Source of the DNA: Doryteuthis pealeii
Taxonomy: Eukaryota > Mollusca > Cephalopoda > Myopsida > Loliginidae
Length of the DNA stretch: 64,000 bases
Assembly: GCA_023376005.1 (NCBI GenBank)
Contig: CM042143.1
Span: 80,323,381-80,387,380, forward strand
Reading direction: 5' to 3'
The translations under genes and the position numbers were made by a program. Of this stretch, positions 1-9,871 are shown piece after piece (position 1 is the first letter of the stretch; each line of letters opens with the position of its first letter). The notes beneath the pieces were generated by a model. It was not told the DNA's origin. It did not search any database and was given only the letters and a program-made list of their open reading frames with translations.

Positions 1-58
1 TAAACATACCTCTATATGTGACCGAACATGTATACATGCATACATGTATGGGTGCATT

Positions 59-84
59 TGCACACACACACACACACACACACA

Positions 85-122
<38 letters not shown>
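59..122. repeat. (CA)n followed by (TA)n microsatellite
   Basis: A run of CA dinucleotides passes directly into a run of TA dinucleotides. No coding potential. Confidence 0.97.
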
Positions 123-128
<6 letters not shown>

Positions 129-230
129 CTTCAATCATTCTCTAGCCATTGTTAACAACATGACCGAGGTATCGGTGTTTCCTTCAAACAAACTTAGAGT
201 TTGAACAATCGAAAGAATTAAAGGAAATGA

Positions 231-650
231 TTGGAGAAAAAGCTATATGGAAACAACACAAGGATGATACATGTTGCTTTAAAAAAATTTTGAAGCAACA
301 TTCTACAAAACAGCATCTGTGCGACCACTTACCTCCCATCTCACAAACTATACAAGTAAGATGAGCATGATATGCTGAGCACTGCTGGGGAAGTAAGAAC
401 AAACTCATAAGCGATATTCTCTTATGGACACCTACACATGGATACACCAGTGTTGACCAGCCAGCAAAAACTAACATTCTTCAGTTCTGTGCAGACACTG
501 GATGTCGTACTGAGGACTTACCAAGAGCAATGACCAATAGGGACAGATGGTGAGAGAGAGGATGAGAGAGAGAGACAAGAGGAGAGAGAGGAGAGAGAGA
601 GAGAGACAAAGGAATCCAGACTGTCAGCATGCTTCATTGATGCTGATATG
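231..650 (+). pseudogene. Non-LTR retrotransposon (LINE) 3' end, decayed ORF2 C-terminus
   Basis: One continuous frame can be followed without a frameshift from about 231 to the TGA at 551-553. It reads LEKKLYGNNTRM, then KQHSTKQHLCDHLPPIS, then SDILLWTPTHGYTSV, then CADTGCRTEDLPRAM and NRDRW. This is the C-terminal tail that follows reverse transcriptase in a common invertebrate LINE; I recognise the tail but cannot assign the clade. Two in-frame TGA codons near 360-370 fall where the related copy at 11.4 kb has CGA, so they look like CpG decay. The 3' untranslated part continues through a GA-rich stretch to about 650. Everything upstream (endonuclease and most of RT) is missing, as expected of a 5'-truncated copy. 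Not functional. Confidence 0.8.
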
Positions 651-1038
651 TGATCCAAAAATTGTAGGTGTCTGAAGATTGTAGCGCTTTACAGCATGAA
701 ACGTTTACTAATGGTGATCAGTTTTAAAGAAAGCATTTTTAGTTATTTGGGTCTCAATTTGGCACTGTCTTTGAGGTAATGTTTAATTTTCTGTTTAGTC
801 TTTGCTAATCAATTAGATATATAAAAGTATGAACATGTAGCAGTCCAAAAACAAGTACACTGCTTATATTCATTTATGGAATTTAAATTTTGGTTACAGA
901 GGCTGTGTAATGTTTAAGAGGTTGATAATTAATAATACCAAGTAACATCCGTTTTGTATTGCACTCCACTAGAATTCATAAAATCATGTTATCTTTGGTT
1001 TAGTTGAAAATTAACTTTTTATAAAAAAATTGTTAGCA
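651..1038. other. AT-rich interval with nothing recognised
   Basis: No open frame, tRNA-like motif or repeat shared with the rest of the window was seen. Confidence 0.6.
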
Positions 1039-1039
1039 A

Positions 1040-1601
1040 TGTACAAGGCCCTGTCAAAAAGTAATGCCATTTTCTTTACTTCATGTGAAGTTTTTTTTAA
1101 TAAAACTAAGGTCTACATTGAGACCCTAACAAGGCTCAGAACAAGAATCCAACGAGTAAGATCCAACTTGCCAATCAACAATGTCCTTCTTCTGCATGAC
1201 AATGCTCGACAACACACAAGCATCAGGACCAGGGAGAAAATTGCTTCATTCGGGTGGACAACTTTACCGCATTTTCCATACTTACCAGATTTAGCGTCTT
1301 CAGACTATCATCTCTTTGGTCCCATGAAAGAGGGTTTGAGAGGCAAATATTATTTAGTGACAAGGAAGTGAAATCTGTAATGAAGAACTGGCTCAAAGAA
1401 CAGCTAACAGAATTTTACAGGGCAGGTATACATGCTCTCATGTAGAACATTGCTATTAAGAGAAACGGTGACTGTGTGGAGAAGTAGGGATGTGATCCAC
1501 AGAGACCGGCTTCATTTTGATGTATGATACATGTTCCTGCGTTGGTAATTATACCTGTCCTAAACAAAATGGCATTACTTTTTGACTCACCCTCGTACAT
1601 A
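1040..1601 (+). mobile_element. Internally deleted mariner element with both terminal inverted repeats
   Basis: The left end (about 1040-1078) and the right end (about 1561-1601) are inverted copies sharing the core GTCAAAAAGTAATGCCATTT, and the right end finishes CACCCTCGTA. A full mariner is about 1.3 kb with a transposase of about 340 residues; this copy is about 560 bp, so roughly 750 bp of the 5' part of the transposase gene is gone. It could once have been moved in trans by an intact relative. Confidence 0.88.
1105..1443 (+). pseudogene. Mariner transposase fragment (D34D catalytic part), frameshifted
   Basis: Cut-and-paste DNA transposase of the IS630-Tc1-mariner group, C-terminal half only. 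The frame contains LLHDNARQHTS and, further on, PYLPDLASSDYHLFGP. Exactly 34 residues separate the aspartate of HDNAR from that of SSDYH, which is the mariner D34D signature (second and third catalytic acids). A one-base frameshift at about 1350 moves the frame; after it the normal mariner ending continues as SDKEVKSVMKNWLKEQ and EFYRAGIHALM, ending in TAG at 1443-1445. The N-terminal helix-turn-helix DNA-binding domain and the first catalytic aspartate are absent because of the internal deletion. Not functional. Confidence 0.92.
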
Positions 1602-1649
1602 TTTATTGATGACACTATAGCTACAGGCATGCAAACACACATTTATGGA

Positions 1650-2045
1650 ACCCTGTTGGTGGGGTTTAGAATATACTGACTGTATCTCCTGCAGAAGGAT
1701 AATACAACCTCAAAACTAAAAGAAAAAAAAGAAAAGGGGGGGAGTTTCCTGGATATAACACTAAACTGCATCTAATGGTGAAGTTCCAGTTCTGGAAATC
1801 TGGGAAGTGTGGGATACTCCTTCATTGCCATTACTTCCACGGCACATCGGATCCAGAGTAATAATATTTGTTAAAATCCCATCTATGGGCCAAATAGATC
1901 TGAAAATTATTTGTATTCGATAGAACTGTGTTAAAAAAAACAAAAAAAAAAAGTGTAATTATGAATGTACAATGAATGTGATTCCCTAACCTCTAGGCAT
2001 AAACTAACCCTAGTTGGATTGACATGTTGTAAAATTCAATCATAT
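1650..2045 (+). mobile_element. REP-D copy
   Basis: Member of a 350-400 bp interspersed family. The order is a head (GACTGTATCTCCTGCAG), CACTAAACTGCATCT, CCAGTTCTGGAAATCTGG, CCCATCTATGGG, ATTCCCTAACCTCTAGGC, then a short AATC-type tail. I see no clear pol III A and B boxes, so the class is undecided. A G-rich and A-rich insertion lies at about 1710-1745. Confidence 0.85.
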
Positions 2046-2219
2046 ATATATATATATATACACACACAACAATAAAATCACTGCCAACAATAATACTACA
2101 GACCAGCAGCCTTTATAAAAGAACAATGTTCAATATCTGCCAATAGAACTAATAGTATAACCATACTGAATAAAATTGACTAAAACTGTAATTAAAAGTT
2201 TCAAGTTGTATATACACAG

Positions 2220-2252
2220 GCGTGTGTGTGTGTGTACGTGTGTGTGTGTGTG
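2220..2252. repeat. (GT)n microsatellite
   Basis: Short GT tract, slightly interrupted. Confidence 0.9.
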
Positions 2253-2253
2253 C

Positions 2254-2816
2254 ACATGTAATAAATGTTGCTACATAGAGAAACACATCCAGCTTAAGTG
2301 TAAGCACAAGACAATTATTCTCACACAGACAAAATCAGGCTTGAAAGGGTTTATTTATTTCTTTTTCTTATTTCTCTTTCTCTACATATTTCTGTTTGTT
2401 CAGATAAAATAAATAGCATGTCTTTTTTTTCTCTCTTTACTTGACGACTGAAAAGATTTAATTAACTCAGTAACTGATCAGATTTCTTGAATTGCAAGAA
2501 TTAAATTAGAAAATGGTTACATAAGTCTAGACAGTCAGAGATGAAGAGAAAGAGGAAAATAGAAGGGAAGCATGAAAATGCTATATGTACACATGTTAAA
2601 AAGAAAAAAGGAAATAAGAAAGAACATATTTGATGATTGCAATCCATTCTTCTTGTTCTCACACAGTTAGATAAATAGATATTCAATTGAACCCCCAGAA
2701 TATTTTATTCAAGGGAAAATATGACTAAACATTGAAATATTTCTAAAACTATACAATTTTAAAAAAAAAATATTTATGATCTATAACTCACTATATATAA
2801 GTTTATATATATATCT
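2254..2816. other. AT-rich interval with nothing recognised
   Basis: Only low-complexity T-rich and A-rich sequence, ending in TA-rich DNA that abuts the hammerhead SINE. Confidence 0.6.
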
Positions 2817-2940
2817 GTTGGCGGGGTGGGGTGCAGATCACGGTATACACTGCTGATGAGACCTAATATAGGTCGAAACAGCTGTCCAGTGTTTCAAACA
2901 TCACAGGCAGTATTCACCGAATTTGCTTGTTGGATTATTT
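2817..2940 (+). mobile_element. Hammerhead-bearing SINE, copy 1 (5'-truncated)
   Basis: Homologous to the fuller copy at 63.04-63.22 kb. Shared parts are a B-box remnant (GCAGATCAC), the whole hammerhead motif, and a 3' end containing CACCGAATTTGCTTGT. The tRNA-like 5' head is mostly missing here. The insert is flanked by TA-rich sequence on the left and is followed by a (TA)n tract from about 2969. Confidence 0.8.
2847..2892 (+). ncRNA. Type I hammerhead ribozyme motif
   Basis: Every core element can be placed. Stem I is ACACUG (2847-2852) pairing with CAGUGU (2887-2892), 6 of 6. The core is CUGAUGA (2853-2859). Stem II is GACC (2860-2863) with GGUC (2871-2874) closing a UAAUAUA loop. GAAA is at 2875-2878. 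Stem III is the self-complementary CAGCUG (2879-2884). The cleavage dinucleotide UC is at 2885-2886, so the break is predicted after 2886. Stem III has no loop, so the active form would probably be a dimer pairing through CAGCUG, as known for some short-stem III hammerheads. The core is intact; activity is inferred, not shown. Confidence 0.88.
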
Positions 2941-2963
2941 AATTATGATTAATTCCTTTCTAT

Positions 2964-2968
<5 letters not shown>

Positions 2969-3020
<52 letters not shown>
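2969..3020. repeat. (TA)n microsatellite
   Basis: Uninterrupted TA repeat following the hammerhead SINE. Confidence 0.97.
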
Positions 3021-3023
<3 letters not shown>

Positions 3024-3032
3024 GTGAGAAAG

Positions 3033-3192
3033 TTATGACTTCAACTATTCTCCCCCCAGCTATGGGTAAATAGTAGAGCAGACTGGGCTCTTTAACCTTG
3101 GTATGGCAAGCAGTCTAAGAGAAGGAAAACTGGATTCAAGCCAGCTTTAATTGACTTTAAAATTGATGTTGTGCCACATCCTATCCAAGTGG
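3033..3192 (+). mobile_element. SINE-A 3' part
   Basis: Contains the diagnostic body CTATGGGTAAATAGTAG, GGGCTCTTTAACCTTGG and GTCTAAGAGAAGGAAAAC. The tRNA-like head is absent. Confidence 0.85.
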
Positions 3193-3486
3193 TGAATGAA
3201 TATCTAAGTGTAAAGCTTGAATTTATTTTCAGAAAGGTCAGTCAGAGGCTACAAAATAGAAAATGCATGATCAACTATATTTCAATCTATTTGCCAATGA
3301 CTATTCAGATTTGTTATATTTCTAATCTTTTTTTCAATAAATCAATTCATTTTTACTTATTGATCTGTCTGTTTATAACTATCAATCAGGTGAATCTCTT
3401 TCTTTTTGTAGAGATAATAAAAAATATTCACATTCCACAAATGTTTCTCACTTGTGTATATTTTGCACATCTAATGCAAAACACTT
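3193..3486. other. AT-rich interval with nothing recognised
   Basis: The open frame here is AT-rich, hydrophobic and ends in a translated CA repeat; I see no gene. Confidence 0.55.
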
Positions 3487-3489
3487 GCA

Positions 3490-3515
<26 letters not shown>
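3487..3515. repeat. (CA)n microsatellite
   Basis: CA dinucleotide run followed by a CT-rich stretch. Confidence 0.95.
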
Positions 3516-3523
<8 letters not shown>

Positions 3524-3537
3524 CTCTCTCTCACGCA

Positions 3538-4178
3538 CACAGAACTAACACATATGTCCATTTACAAACATATACTCATATTATGACTACATCTCTACAA
3601 GCAACATTACAAATACAGATCTTTGCAAACATGCATATACATTACCATAAAGTAACATAAACATTAACATGGTCACTTTACCAACACTTTTACACACACA
3701 TATTACCAATACACAGCTATTAACATATTTACACACGTGCATATGCATAACTATAAAGAAACAGACCTTAACATACTCAACTTACCAACACACACAGACA
3801 CAGACACACACACAGAGCTAAGACACATGTCCATTTAAAAAAACATACTCATTATCACAAATACAGGTCTTTGCATACATACATTACCATTAAAAACGTA
3901 GACCTCAACATACCTTAGTAACACTTTTACACACACATTACCACTACACAGATATTAACACATTTGCACACATACATATACATTAATATAAAGAAACAGA
4001 CCTTAACACACTCACCTTACCAACACACATGCTTATTCACACACAGAGTTAAAACATGTCCATATGCTCATATTATGACTGCATCTCTACAAACGACATT
4101 ACAAATACAGCTATTTGCACACTTACATATACATTACCATAAAAAGACATAGACCTCAACATACCTGAGTAACACTTT

Positions 4179-4215
<37 letters not shown>

Positions 4216-4240
4216 TAGTACTACACAGATATTAACACAT
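3538..4240. repeat. Tandem array of a 230-275 bp unit (about 2.7 copies)
   Basis: The landmark ACATGTCCAT recurs at about 3550, 3826 and 4054. Between landmarks the same phrases recur in the same order: CATATTATGACT, CATCTCTACAA, ACATTACAAATACAG, TACATTACCATAAA, AGTAACACTTTTA and CACAGATATTAACACAT. The middle unit is missing the CTCTACAA segment. CA-rich runs punctuate the units. Open frames here are only translated repeat. Confidence 0.85.
4183..4213. repeat. (CA)n microsatellite
   Basis: CA run inside the last unit of the tandem array. Confidence 0.95.
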
Positions 4241-4618
4241 AAACAATAAACACAGATGTTTAGATAGAAGCATTAACTTGACACATGCAATCAGCAGTTG
4301 TCTTTTTACCAGTGACATGTATATTGATAACCTTTCATATCTCTTGACAGGAGTCAATAGAACCACTAAAAACAGTTATTGTCTATCAATCAATACGTAT
4401 GAAAATCAATAAATGCTATTCAGTCAAACATTGGGAGACTTGATGGGTAGATAGGGAAATAGGTGGAGGTGTGGTGCAGTTAAGTAGAGGAGGGTGAAGA
4501 TGAAGAAGAAGAAGAAAATGAAGACTGAAAGAAATGTAATTTTATGTTGTCAAGTGTAGAAAAAAAAAAAAGAACTGCTTATAAAGTAAAAAAAAAAAAA
4601 AAAGTAAAAGAAAAAAAA
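4241..4618. other. No recognised feature; A-rich end
   Basis: Unassigned sequence ending in two poly-A runs (4560-4571 and about 4590-4604) just before a SINE-A head. Confidence 0.55.
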
Positions 4619-4896
4619 GAGGCACTCGTTGTGTAATGGTTATTGTAGGAAATGGACATGACGACGAGTTCAGATTCTGGATGAGGCTGTTTGCATTTCA
4701 CAAAAGGGAAAGGTATGTATTCAGTTATTCTCCATCCAGCTATTGGTAAATAGTAGGGCAGACTGGGCTCTTTAAACTTAGTGTGGCAACCAGCCTAGGA
4801 GAAGGAAAACTCTGGATTCAAACCTGTTAACTCTGCTTGAAAAATTGACCTTGTGTCACATTCTGCTCATGCAGAGGGGTTGAGTAAATATTTATA

Positions 4897-4932
<36 letters not shown>
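4619..4932 (+). mobile_element. SINE-A copy, near full length, with poly-A tail
   Basis: The tRNA-like head has an A-box region TTGTGTAATGG and a B-box region GAGTTCAGATTC. The SINE-A body follows and ends GAGGGGTTGAGTAAATA with about 32 As at 4901-4932. This is the best copy for defining the 5' and 3' ends. Confidence 0.9.
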
Positions 4933-4935
<3 letters not shown>

Positions 4936-5100
4936 AAAGATATATTTTACAGGTATTTGAATATACTAATGGCTATAAGCTTATAAAGATTATATTACAT
5001 CAGTAGTCCGACTGAAGAGGGTGTTCCAACCCTTGAAATACTCCATAAAAATACTGGATTTGAACACTCGTTAAAAAAATATTTTTTTTAAATAAATAAA

Positions 5101-5355
5101 AAGTTGCTGGAGTGGCCTATTGTCAGTATCAACCAGACAGCGATGGAGTCTATTTCCTTTTTGCCAGGGCTTGATCAGGAATATTTTTTTGTTGAGGAGA
5201 AGTGCCACATCTAAATCAGCTCACCACTTTACCACACAGATCTGATTACCAAAGCTGTGCTACTCATGTGCCAAATTGGTGAGGGCTGGGATTGATCCAT
5301 GGACCTTGTGATCCCTAGACAGGTGCTCTACCAACTGAGCTAAACCAGCCCTACC
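5101..5355 (-). mobile_element. SINE-B copy, near full length
   Basis: Read on the minus strand it starts with a tRNA-like head GGGCTGGTTTAGCTCAGTTG (A box) and has a B-box region GGATCAATCCCAGCC. The family body follows (ATGAGTAGCACAGC, GTAAAGTGGTGAGC), ending at ATAGGCCACTCCAGCAAC. A non-family stretch at about 5180-5205 is an internal change. Confidence 0.9.
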
Positions 5356-5490
5356 TAATCATCTGAGCCATTACAACTTTAAAAGAAAAAAAATGTTCCT
5401 TTGTTTTGTAAAATGTTATTCATTGGTTTCAGTATGATCTGTTTTAGTATCAATGACTGACCACTAAAGGGTGTTATCGAAGTTGACTAA

Positions 5491-6277
5491 TTGATTTTAA
5501 TGGCATGTCAACCTGTCTAGGGTTATTTTATGCCTAGAGGTTAGAGAATTGTGTTCAGTGTACATTCATATTTACATTTTTTGTGTAGTTGCTTCTTAAG
5601 AGATTTTTCTTGTTGGACACGGTTCTATCAAAATACGATTCATTTTTAATCAGATCTATTTGACCCATAGATGGGACCCTAAAAGGAACTACCACACTAG
5701 GTCAAAGTGGACCTCAAAGTAATGGCAATGAAGAGGTACTCCAGATTCCTCAGATCTCCAGAACTGGAGTCTCACCACCAGATGCAGTTTAATGTCATAC
5801 TAAGCATACTCCTCTTTTTTGGGGGGGGGGGGATACAGTAAGTGTATTTGGTGGGGGGGGGGTTAGATATAGTCAGTGTATTTGGTGTAGGTTGGTGGAT
5901 ACAGCCAGTGTATTTGGTGGGAGGGTTGGATACAGCTAGTGTATTTGGTGGGAGGGTTGGATACAGCTAGTGTATTTGGTGGGAGCGTTGGATACAGCTA
6001 GTGTATTTGGTGGGTTGGATACAGCCAGTGTATTTGGTGGGAGGGGTTGTCAGTCAGTGTATTTGTGTGGGGGGGATACAGTCAGTGTATTTTTTGGTGG
6101 GGGAGGTTGGATACAGTCAGTGTATTTGGTGGGGGAGGTTGGATACAGTCAGTGTATTTGGTGGGGAGGTTGGATACAGTCAGTGTATTTGGTGGGGGAG
6201 GTTGGATACAGTCAGTGTATTTGGTGGGGGAGGTTGGATACAGTCAGTGTATTCTAAGCCCCACCAACAAGTCAAGC
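5491..6277 (-). mobile_element. REP-D copy carrying an internal minisatellite expansion
   Basis: The tail end (TTGATTTTAATGGCATGTCA) is at the left and the head (TAAGCCCCACCAACAAG) at the right, so the element is on the minus strand. The normal head phrase GATACAGTCAGTGTATT occurs once in other copies; here it is repeated about 14 times, lengthening the copy to about 790 bp. Confidence 0.85.
5832..6256. repeat. Minisatellite, unit 31-33 bp, about 14 copies
   Basis: The unit is GGATACAGTCAGTGTATTTG followed by GTGGGGGAGGTT. Units vary in G-run length and by C/T changes (ACAGCTAGT, ACAGCCAGT); the last four or five, near 6120-6250, are nearly identical. Open frames with MYLVG and VSVFGG repeats in three frames are translations of this array, not proteins. 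Confidence 0.95.
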
Positions 6278-7018
6278 AATAATAGCATTCATTTATTTTC
6301 TTTTTGTCTATACAAATTGTATTCATTTAGTTTACTAGAGAAATAGCATTATTTTAATTTCTCATATGAATGGTAAATTTTCCATATGAATCATTTTAAT
6401 TTAGTTTCACATCATCAGAATGTCATTGCTTTAATGTCTTATAGAAATAGCATTGATAATACATCTGCTAATTTAACACAATTCTTTTTTGCATTGATTA
6501 CATCCGTTTTTATTACTATTGGCCTATATTTTCAGTGTCATAGACACAGTGAACATCTTGAATTATTGTTTAATCGATTTCGGTTATCACAGGAAAAAAA
6601 AAGAATTAAGAAATGTTCAAATACATACATACACTTTTATTGTAGTGGAGGAGGAGCTGATTAATGATTATTTTATGTTAAATAAATTCTTAGTATATAA
6701 TTAAGTATTAAACGAATGTAAACATTTATAATCATTACTGGTTATTAATTATTCATATTGATCATTTTAATTGGGAAATATATCAATATTAATATATTTA
6801 ATAATGAATTTTAAATTATTCATTATTTAATCGCAAATATAAAATGTTAAGTATTTATCATAAATTAACTTAATTAAAACATAATTAAATTATAATTATC
6901 TCAGTAATTAATATTAAATATTTTTAAATAGGAAATTTTTTTTTTCTAAAAAGGAATGAATAGAGATAGAATTTAAATATTAATTTGTTAAAATAAATAG
7001 TTACAAAAGATGTACTAT
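6278..7018. other. Very AT-rich interval with nothing recognised
   Basis: Rich in ATTAAT words with no repeats shared with the rest of the window. Confidence 0.6.
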
Positions 7019-7200
7019 TATAAGTAGGACAGACTGGGCTCTTTAACATTGGTATAACAACCAGTCTAGTAGAAGGAAAACTCTGAATTCAAACCAGTTG
7101 TAAACCTGGAGAGGGATTGACTCTGCCAGGCTATTCCTGCCCAAGACCCGCTACATGCTTAGCACATATGACCAAACCAGGTAATGCAATCAATGACAGT
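7019..7200 (+). mobile_element. SINE-A fragment plus flank
   Basis: GGACAGACTGGGCTCTTTAA through GAATTCAAACCAG matches the SINE-A body; the right end diverges after about 7110. Confidence 0.75.
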
Positions 7201-7367
7201 ATTATATAAGTTGTCCTAGTCATGTTGTAATATGCTTACTCTGAAATGAGTTCTATATCTCTTACATAGATTTTTCAAAAGTTACATAAATCTAGTATAA
7301 AGAGATACCATTAAGTGACCAGGAAATTGTAACTCAGATATTACTTCACCTTTTGTACTAAGAGATG

Positions 7368-7678
7368 GGGTAATTCCATGTCAAATCATACAGATAAAAG
7401 TAAAATTGTCACCCATCCCTTTCAATTTTTCTGAAATTTTTTCCAGGTGTGGAGTATGTTAACATTAGACAATCCCCAAAATTTGAGCTTCCGATTCCAA
7501 AAATTGGTGGAGTTATGTTGATTTTTGGATCTCCAAATTTGGTGGGGTTGAAAGAAAGAACTGGAAGCTCAAATTTGGGAGATTGTCTAACTTTAGCATA
7601 ATACCCACCTGGACAAAATTTCAGAAAAATTGAAGGATGTGGGTGACATGGCCTGGATGATTTGACATGGAATTACCC
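7368..7678. mobile_element. MITE, 311 bp, with perfect 22-bp termini
   Basis: The left end GGGTAATTCCATGTCAAATC and the right end GATTTGACATGGAATTACCC are exact inverted copies (22 bp). The inner parts continue as an imperfect palindrome: ATTTTTCTGAAATTTT and CCAAATTTGAGCTTCC-type words recur inverted. No open frame. Non-autonomous DNA transposon; the superfamily is not decided and no clean target duplication is evident. Confidence 0.88.
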
Positions 7679-7739
7679 AGAAATGGAATTAAGAGTCATT
7701 TTTAAAGGTTTACTTCAAAGACCCAGGCATTTTTGGCAC

Positions 7740-7874
7740 CTGACTTTTTGAAGAAGAGTTTCTTGAAATGTTTTCATGAATGGAAAAAAATATTGGAGTA
7801 AGTGTGCTAAATGTCAAAGGAACTATATTGAAACAAATTCATTCATTGTTCATCTCTGTCTTTATACTTTTTAA
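7740..7874 (+). pseudogene. Mariner transposase C-terminal relic
   Basis: The frame starting at 7794 reads WSKCAKCQRNYIETNSFIV and stops at 7872-7874. The W-x-KC-x-x-C-Q-x-x-YFE ending is typical of one mariner lineage. The preceding FHEWKK motif lies in another frame, so there is a frameshift. Two related relics occur at 44.75 and 56.0 kb. Confidence 0.75.
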
Positions 7875-8026
7875 ATACACTTCTCGTAGGTCTAAAGAAA
7901 TGATGATTACAAAATTCTTTATGCAAGATGCTAGATAGAAGTAATAGTCCAACAAGAAGTGGGATAGTCTGACCTAGCCTTATAAGAAGGAAGGCATGAA
8001 TGACTAGAACTGTACCTTTACAATTA

Positions 8027-8082
8027 CAGGGTGGTCCGAAAGTCTTGTCACCCACACATATTGCTTTCATTATTTTTTTTGG
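8027..8082 (+). mobile_element. Mariner-type terminus (left end only)
   Basis: CAGGGTGGTCCGAAAGTCTT preceded by TA matches the termini of the complete small element at 35.24 kb. No matching right end was found here. Confidence 0.6.
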
Positions 8083-8150
8083 CTTTAATAACAATAGACT
8101 GTTAACCTCCTTCAATAATCATTATTCAAAATGGGATGCTCAACCTTTTG
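8083..8150 (-). mobile_element. SINE-C-like fragment (tRNA-like)
   Basis: Inverted homologue of 9152-9217; they share AGGAGGTTAACAGTCTATTG and AATAATGATTATT. Confidence 0.6.
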
Positions 8151-8390
8151 TATATACATATATACAGATTGGACTGTTTACGACTACTGTTTTCAGGTCT
8201 ACAAAGAAGTTTAAATACAAGTTGGCTAATGATGATTTGGATCCTTTTAAAAAAAAATAGGACCTTGTATGTACATATATACAGATTGGACTATCTATAA
8301 CTACTATTTTCAGGTCTACAAAGGAGTTGAAATAGTTTAAATACAATCTATCAAAAAGATATCTGTATTCTTTTTGAAATACCCTGTACA
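8148..8390 (+). repeat. Two tandem 119-bp units ending in a mariner-like terminus
   Basis: TACATATATACAGATTGGAC and TTTTCAGGTCTACAAAG occur at about 8155 and again about 119 bp later. The second unit ends TTTTTGAAATACCCTGTA, which looks like a mariner-type right terminus. Confidence 0.75.
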
Positions 8391-9151
8391 TGAAGGGATT
8401 GAGATAGATATTGACTTTAAAGATATCCAGAAAGAGAAAAAGTTTTTAACATTGGTTATGCGGGTACATTTAAAGAAGGTTTAAACTTTCAATATAGAAA
8501 AAGTCTGTTGAAGTGTGACAAAACATAATTTTGTCAATAAGATTCAACTGCCTTCAAAAAATACAAAAAAATTTTTTCTCTCATTTACTGTCTTATATAT
8601 TAAGAGAAGGTGTGTGTGCAATTTTTTTTTCACTCTCCCAAGTTCAGAGTTTGGAAAAATATTGAAAAGTTGTCTCTATTCTTGTGAGTTTGTCTTTTTC
8701 TAGTTCAACAGAAGAAAGGATCAATATATTTGGTGAAACATTGACAATTTCATTTCATTTTTTTTGTAACTTCACCTGCCAATATTTTAAGAAAATTTTC
8801 AAAGTTTGTTCCTTTTATTTAAAAAGAAAAGAAAGAAAGAAACAGAAAAGACAAACTAGTTTTACAAATAAACTACGTTTTTATATCTTAAGAAAATCTT
8901 ACAATGCACTGAGTTATATGTAACATACAAATAAGAATTAGGGGTGATGGAGGGTAATATATAAAGTTATTCTTTATAAGTAAGACTAAAACTGCTTATA
9001 AGATACACAATATTTTTTTCAGAAAATTTTACAAGTAGACTGTATGGAGTTATTTCATTCAAAGTGGGTAAATATTTTCTTTTTGGGGATATTTTAGGAT
9101 CAAGGAGGTCAATCTTGATTTTTTCTTTTCAATTGTAGAAAAACTAAGAAA
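8391..9151. other. AT-rich interval with nothing recognised
   Basis: T-rich and A-rich sequence without a recognised repeat; short open frames are compositional. Confidence 0.6.
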
Positions 9152-9310
9152 AAAAAGCTGAGCACCTGATGTTGTATAATGATTATTAAAGGAGGTTAAC
9201 AGTCTATTGTTATTGCGTTTGATTCTCAATGGGTGCTCTATACATCTGGCCTTGTGCCAAACAAAGCTAGGTTTGGTAAATTACTTCATTGAATACGTTC
9301 ATCCTTTCTA
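9152..9310 (+). mobile_element. SINE-C-like element with tRNA-like head
   Basis: GAGCACCTGATGTTGTATAA (A-box side) and GTTTGATTCTCAATGGGTGC (B-box side) frame a tRNA-sized segment; GGCCTTGTGCCAAAC, common in this family, follows. Confidence 0.6.
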
Positions 9311-9403
9311 TTTCATTTGTGCAGTGTATATTTGAGCAATGAATGAGACTTTGTGTAATAAATGACACCAAATTTTTAGCCACAATATTATATACATATT
9401 TAC

Positions 9404-9687
9404 CAACACTAAACCCGCACGAACAGGATGTGACATGGTCGATTTCTTAAACGGAGTTTAACAGGTTTGAATTCAGAGTTTTCCTTCTCCTAGACTGGTT
9501 GTCTAAACAAGGTTAAATGGCCAAACTGACCTACTATTTACCCATAGCTGGAGAGAGAGAGAGAGAGTAGTTGAATTCGTATTTTCCCCAAGTGTATTAG
9601 CGTTATGTGAAAAGCAACCAGCCTCATCCAAGATTTTAACTAGTCTCGCCGTGTTCTACGACGGTAACCATTACACCAAGCGCCTGT
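9404..9687 (-). mobile_element. SINE-A copy, near full length
   Basis: The tail side (AACCCGCACGAACAGGATGT) is at the left and the tRNA-like head (GTAACCATTACACCAAGCGC read on plus) at the right. A short (GA)n has grown in the middle (9551-9566). Confidence 0.88.
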
Positions 9688-9871
9688 TTTTATTATATAT
9701 TGTGTGTAATAAACAACGGTAAGCTTTCAAAAACATATCTTTTGTAATGAACGACCCCTTGTTTTTGTTTTTTTGAAAGTGAAAAATTGATCTTAAAAAT
9801 CGTTCATTACATCGTATATTATTCATTTCAACTTATTCCAACCCGGTTAAAAGTGAAGCCAAAATAAGTAA

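Noticed and set aside
3538..4240. CRISPR-like regular spacing
   Set aside because: Repeats are long, diverged and CA-rich, in an animal-type genome; it is a satellite-like array.
5012..5038. CTGAAGA, GGGT/ACCC hairpin and TTGAAA
   Set aside because: Two extra bases precede GAAA and stems I and III do not form; at best a worn relic.
5970..6346. Three overlapping frames of 93-99 codons with periodic MYLVG or VSVFGG units
   Set aside because: All three phases of a minisatellite stay open because the repeat lacks stops; not a repeat protein.
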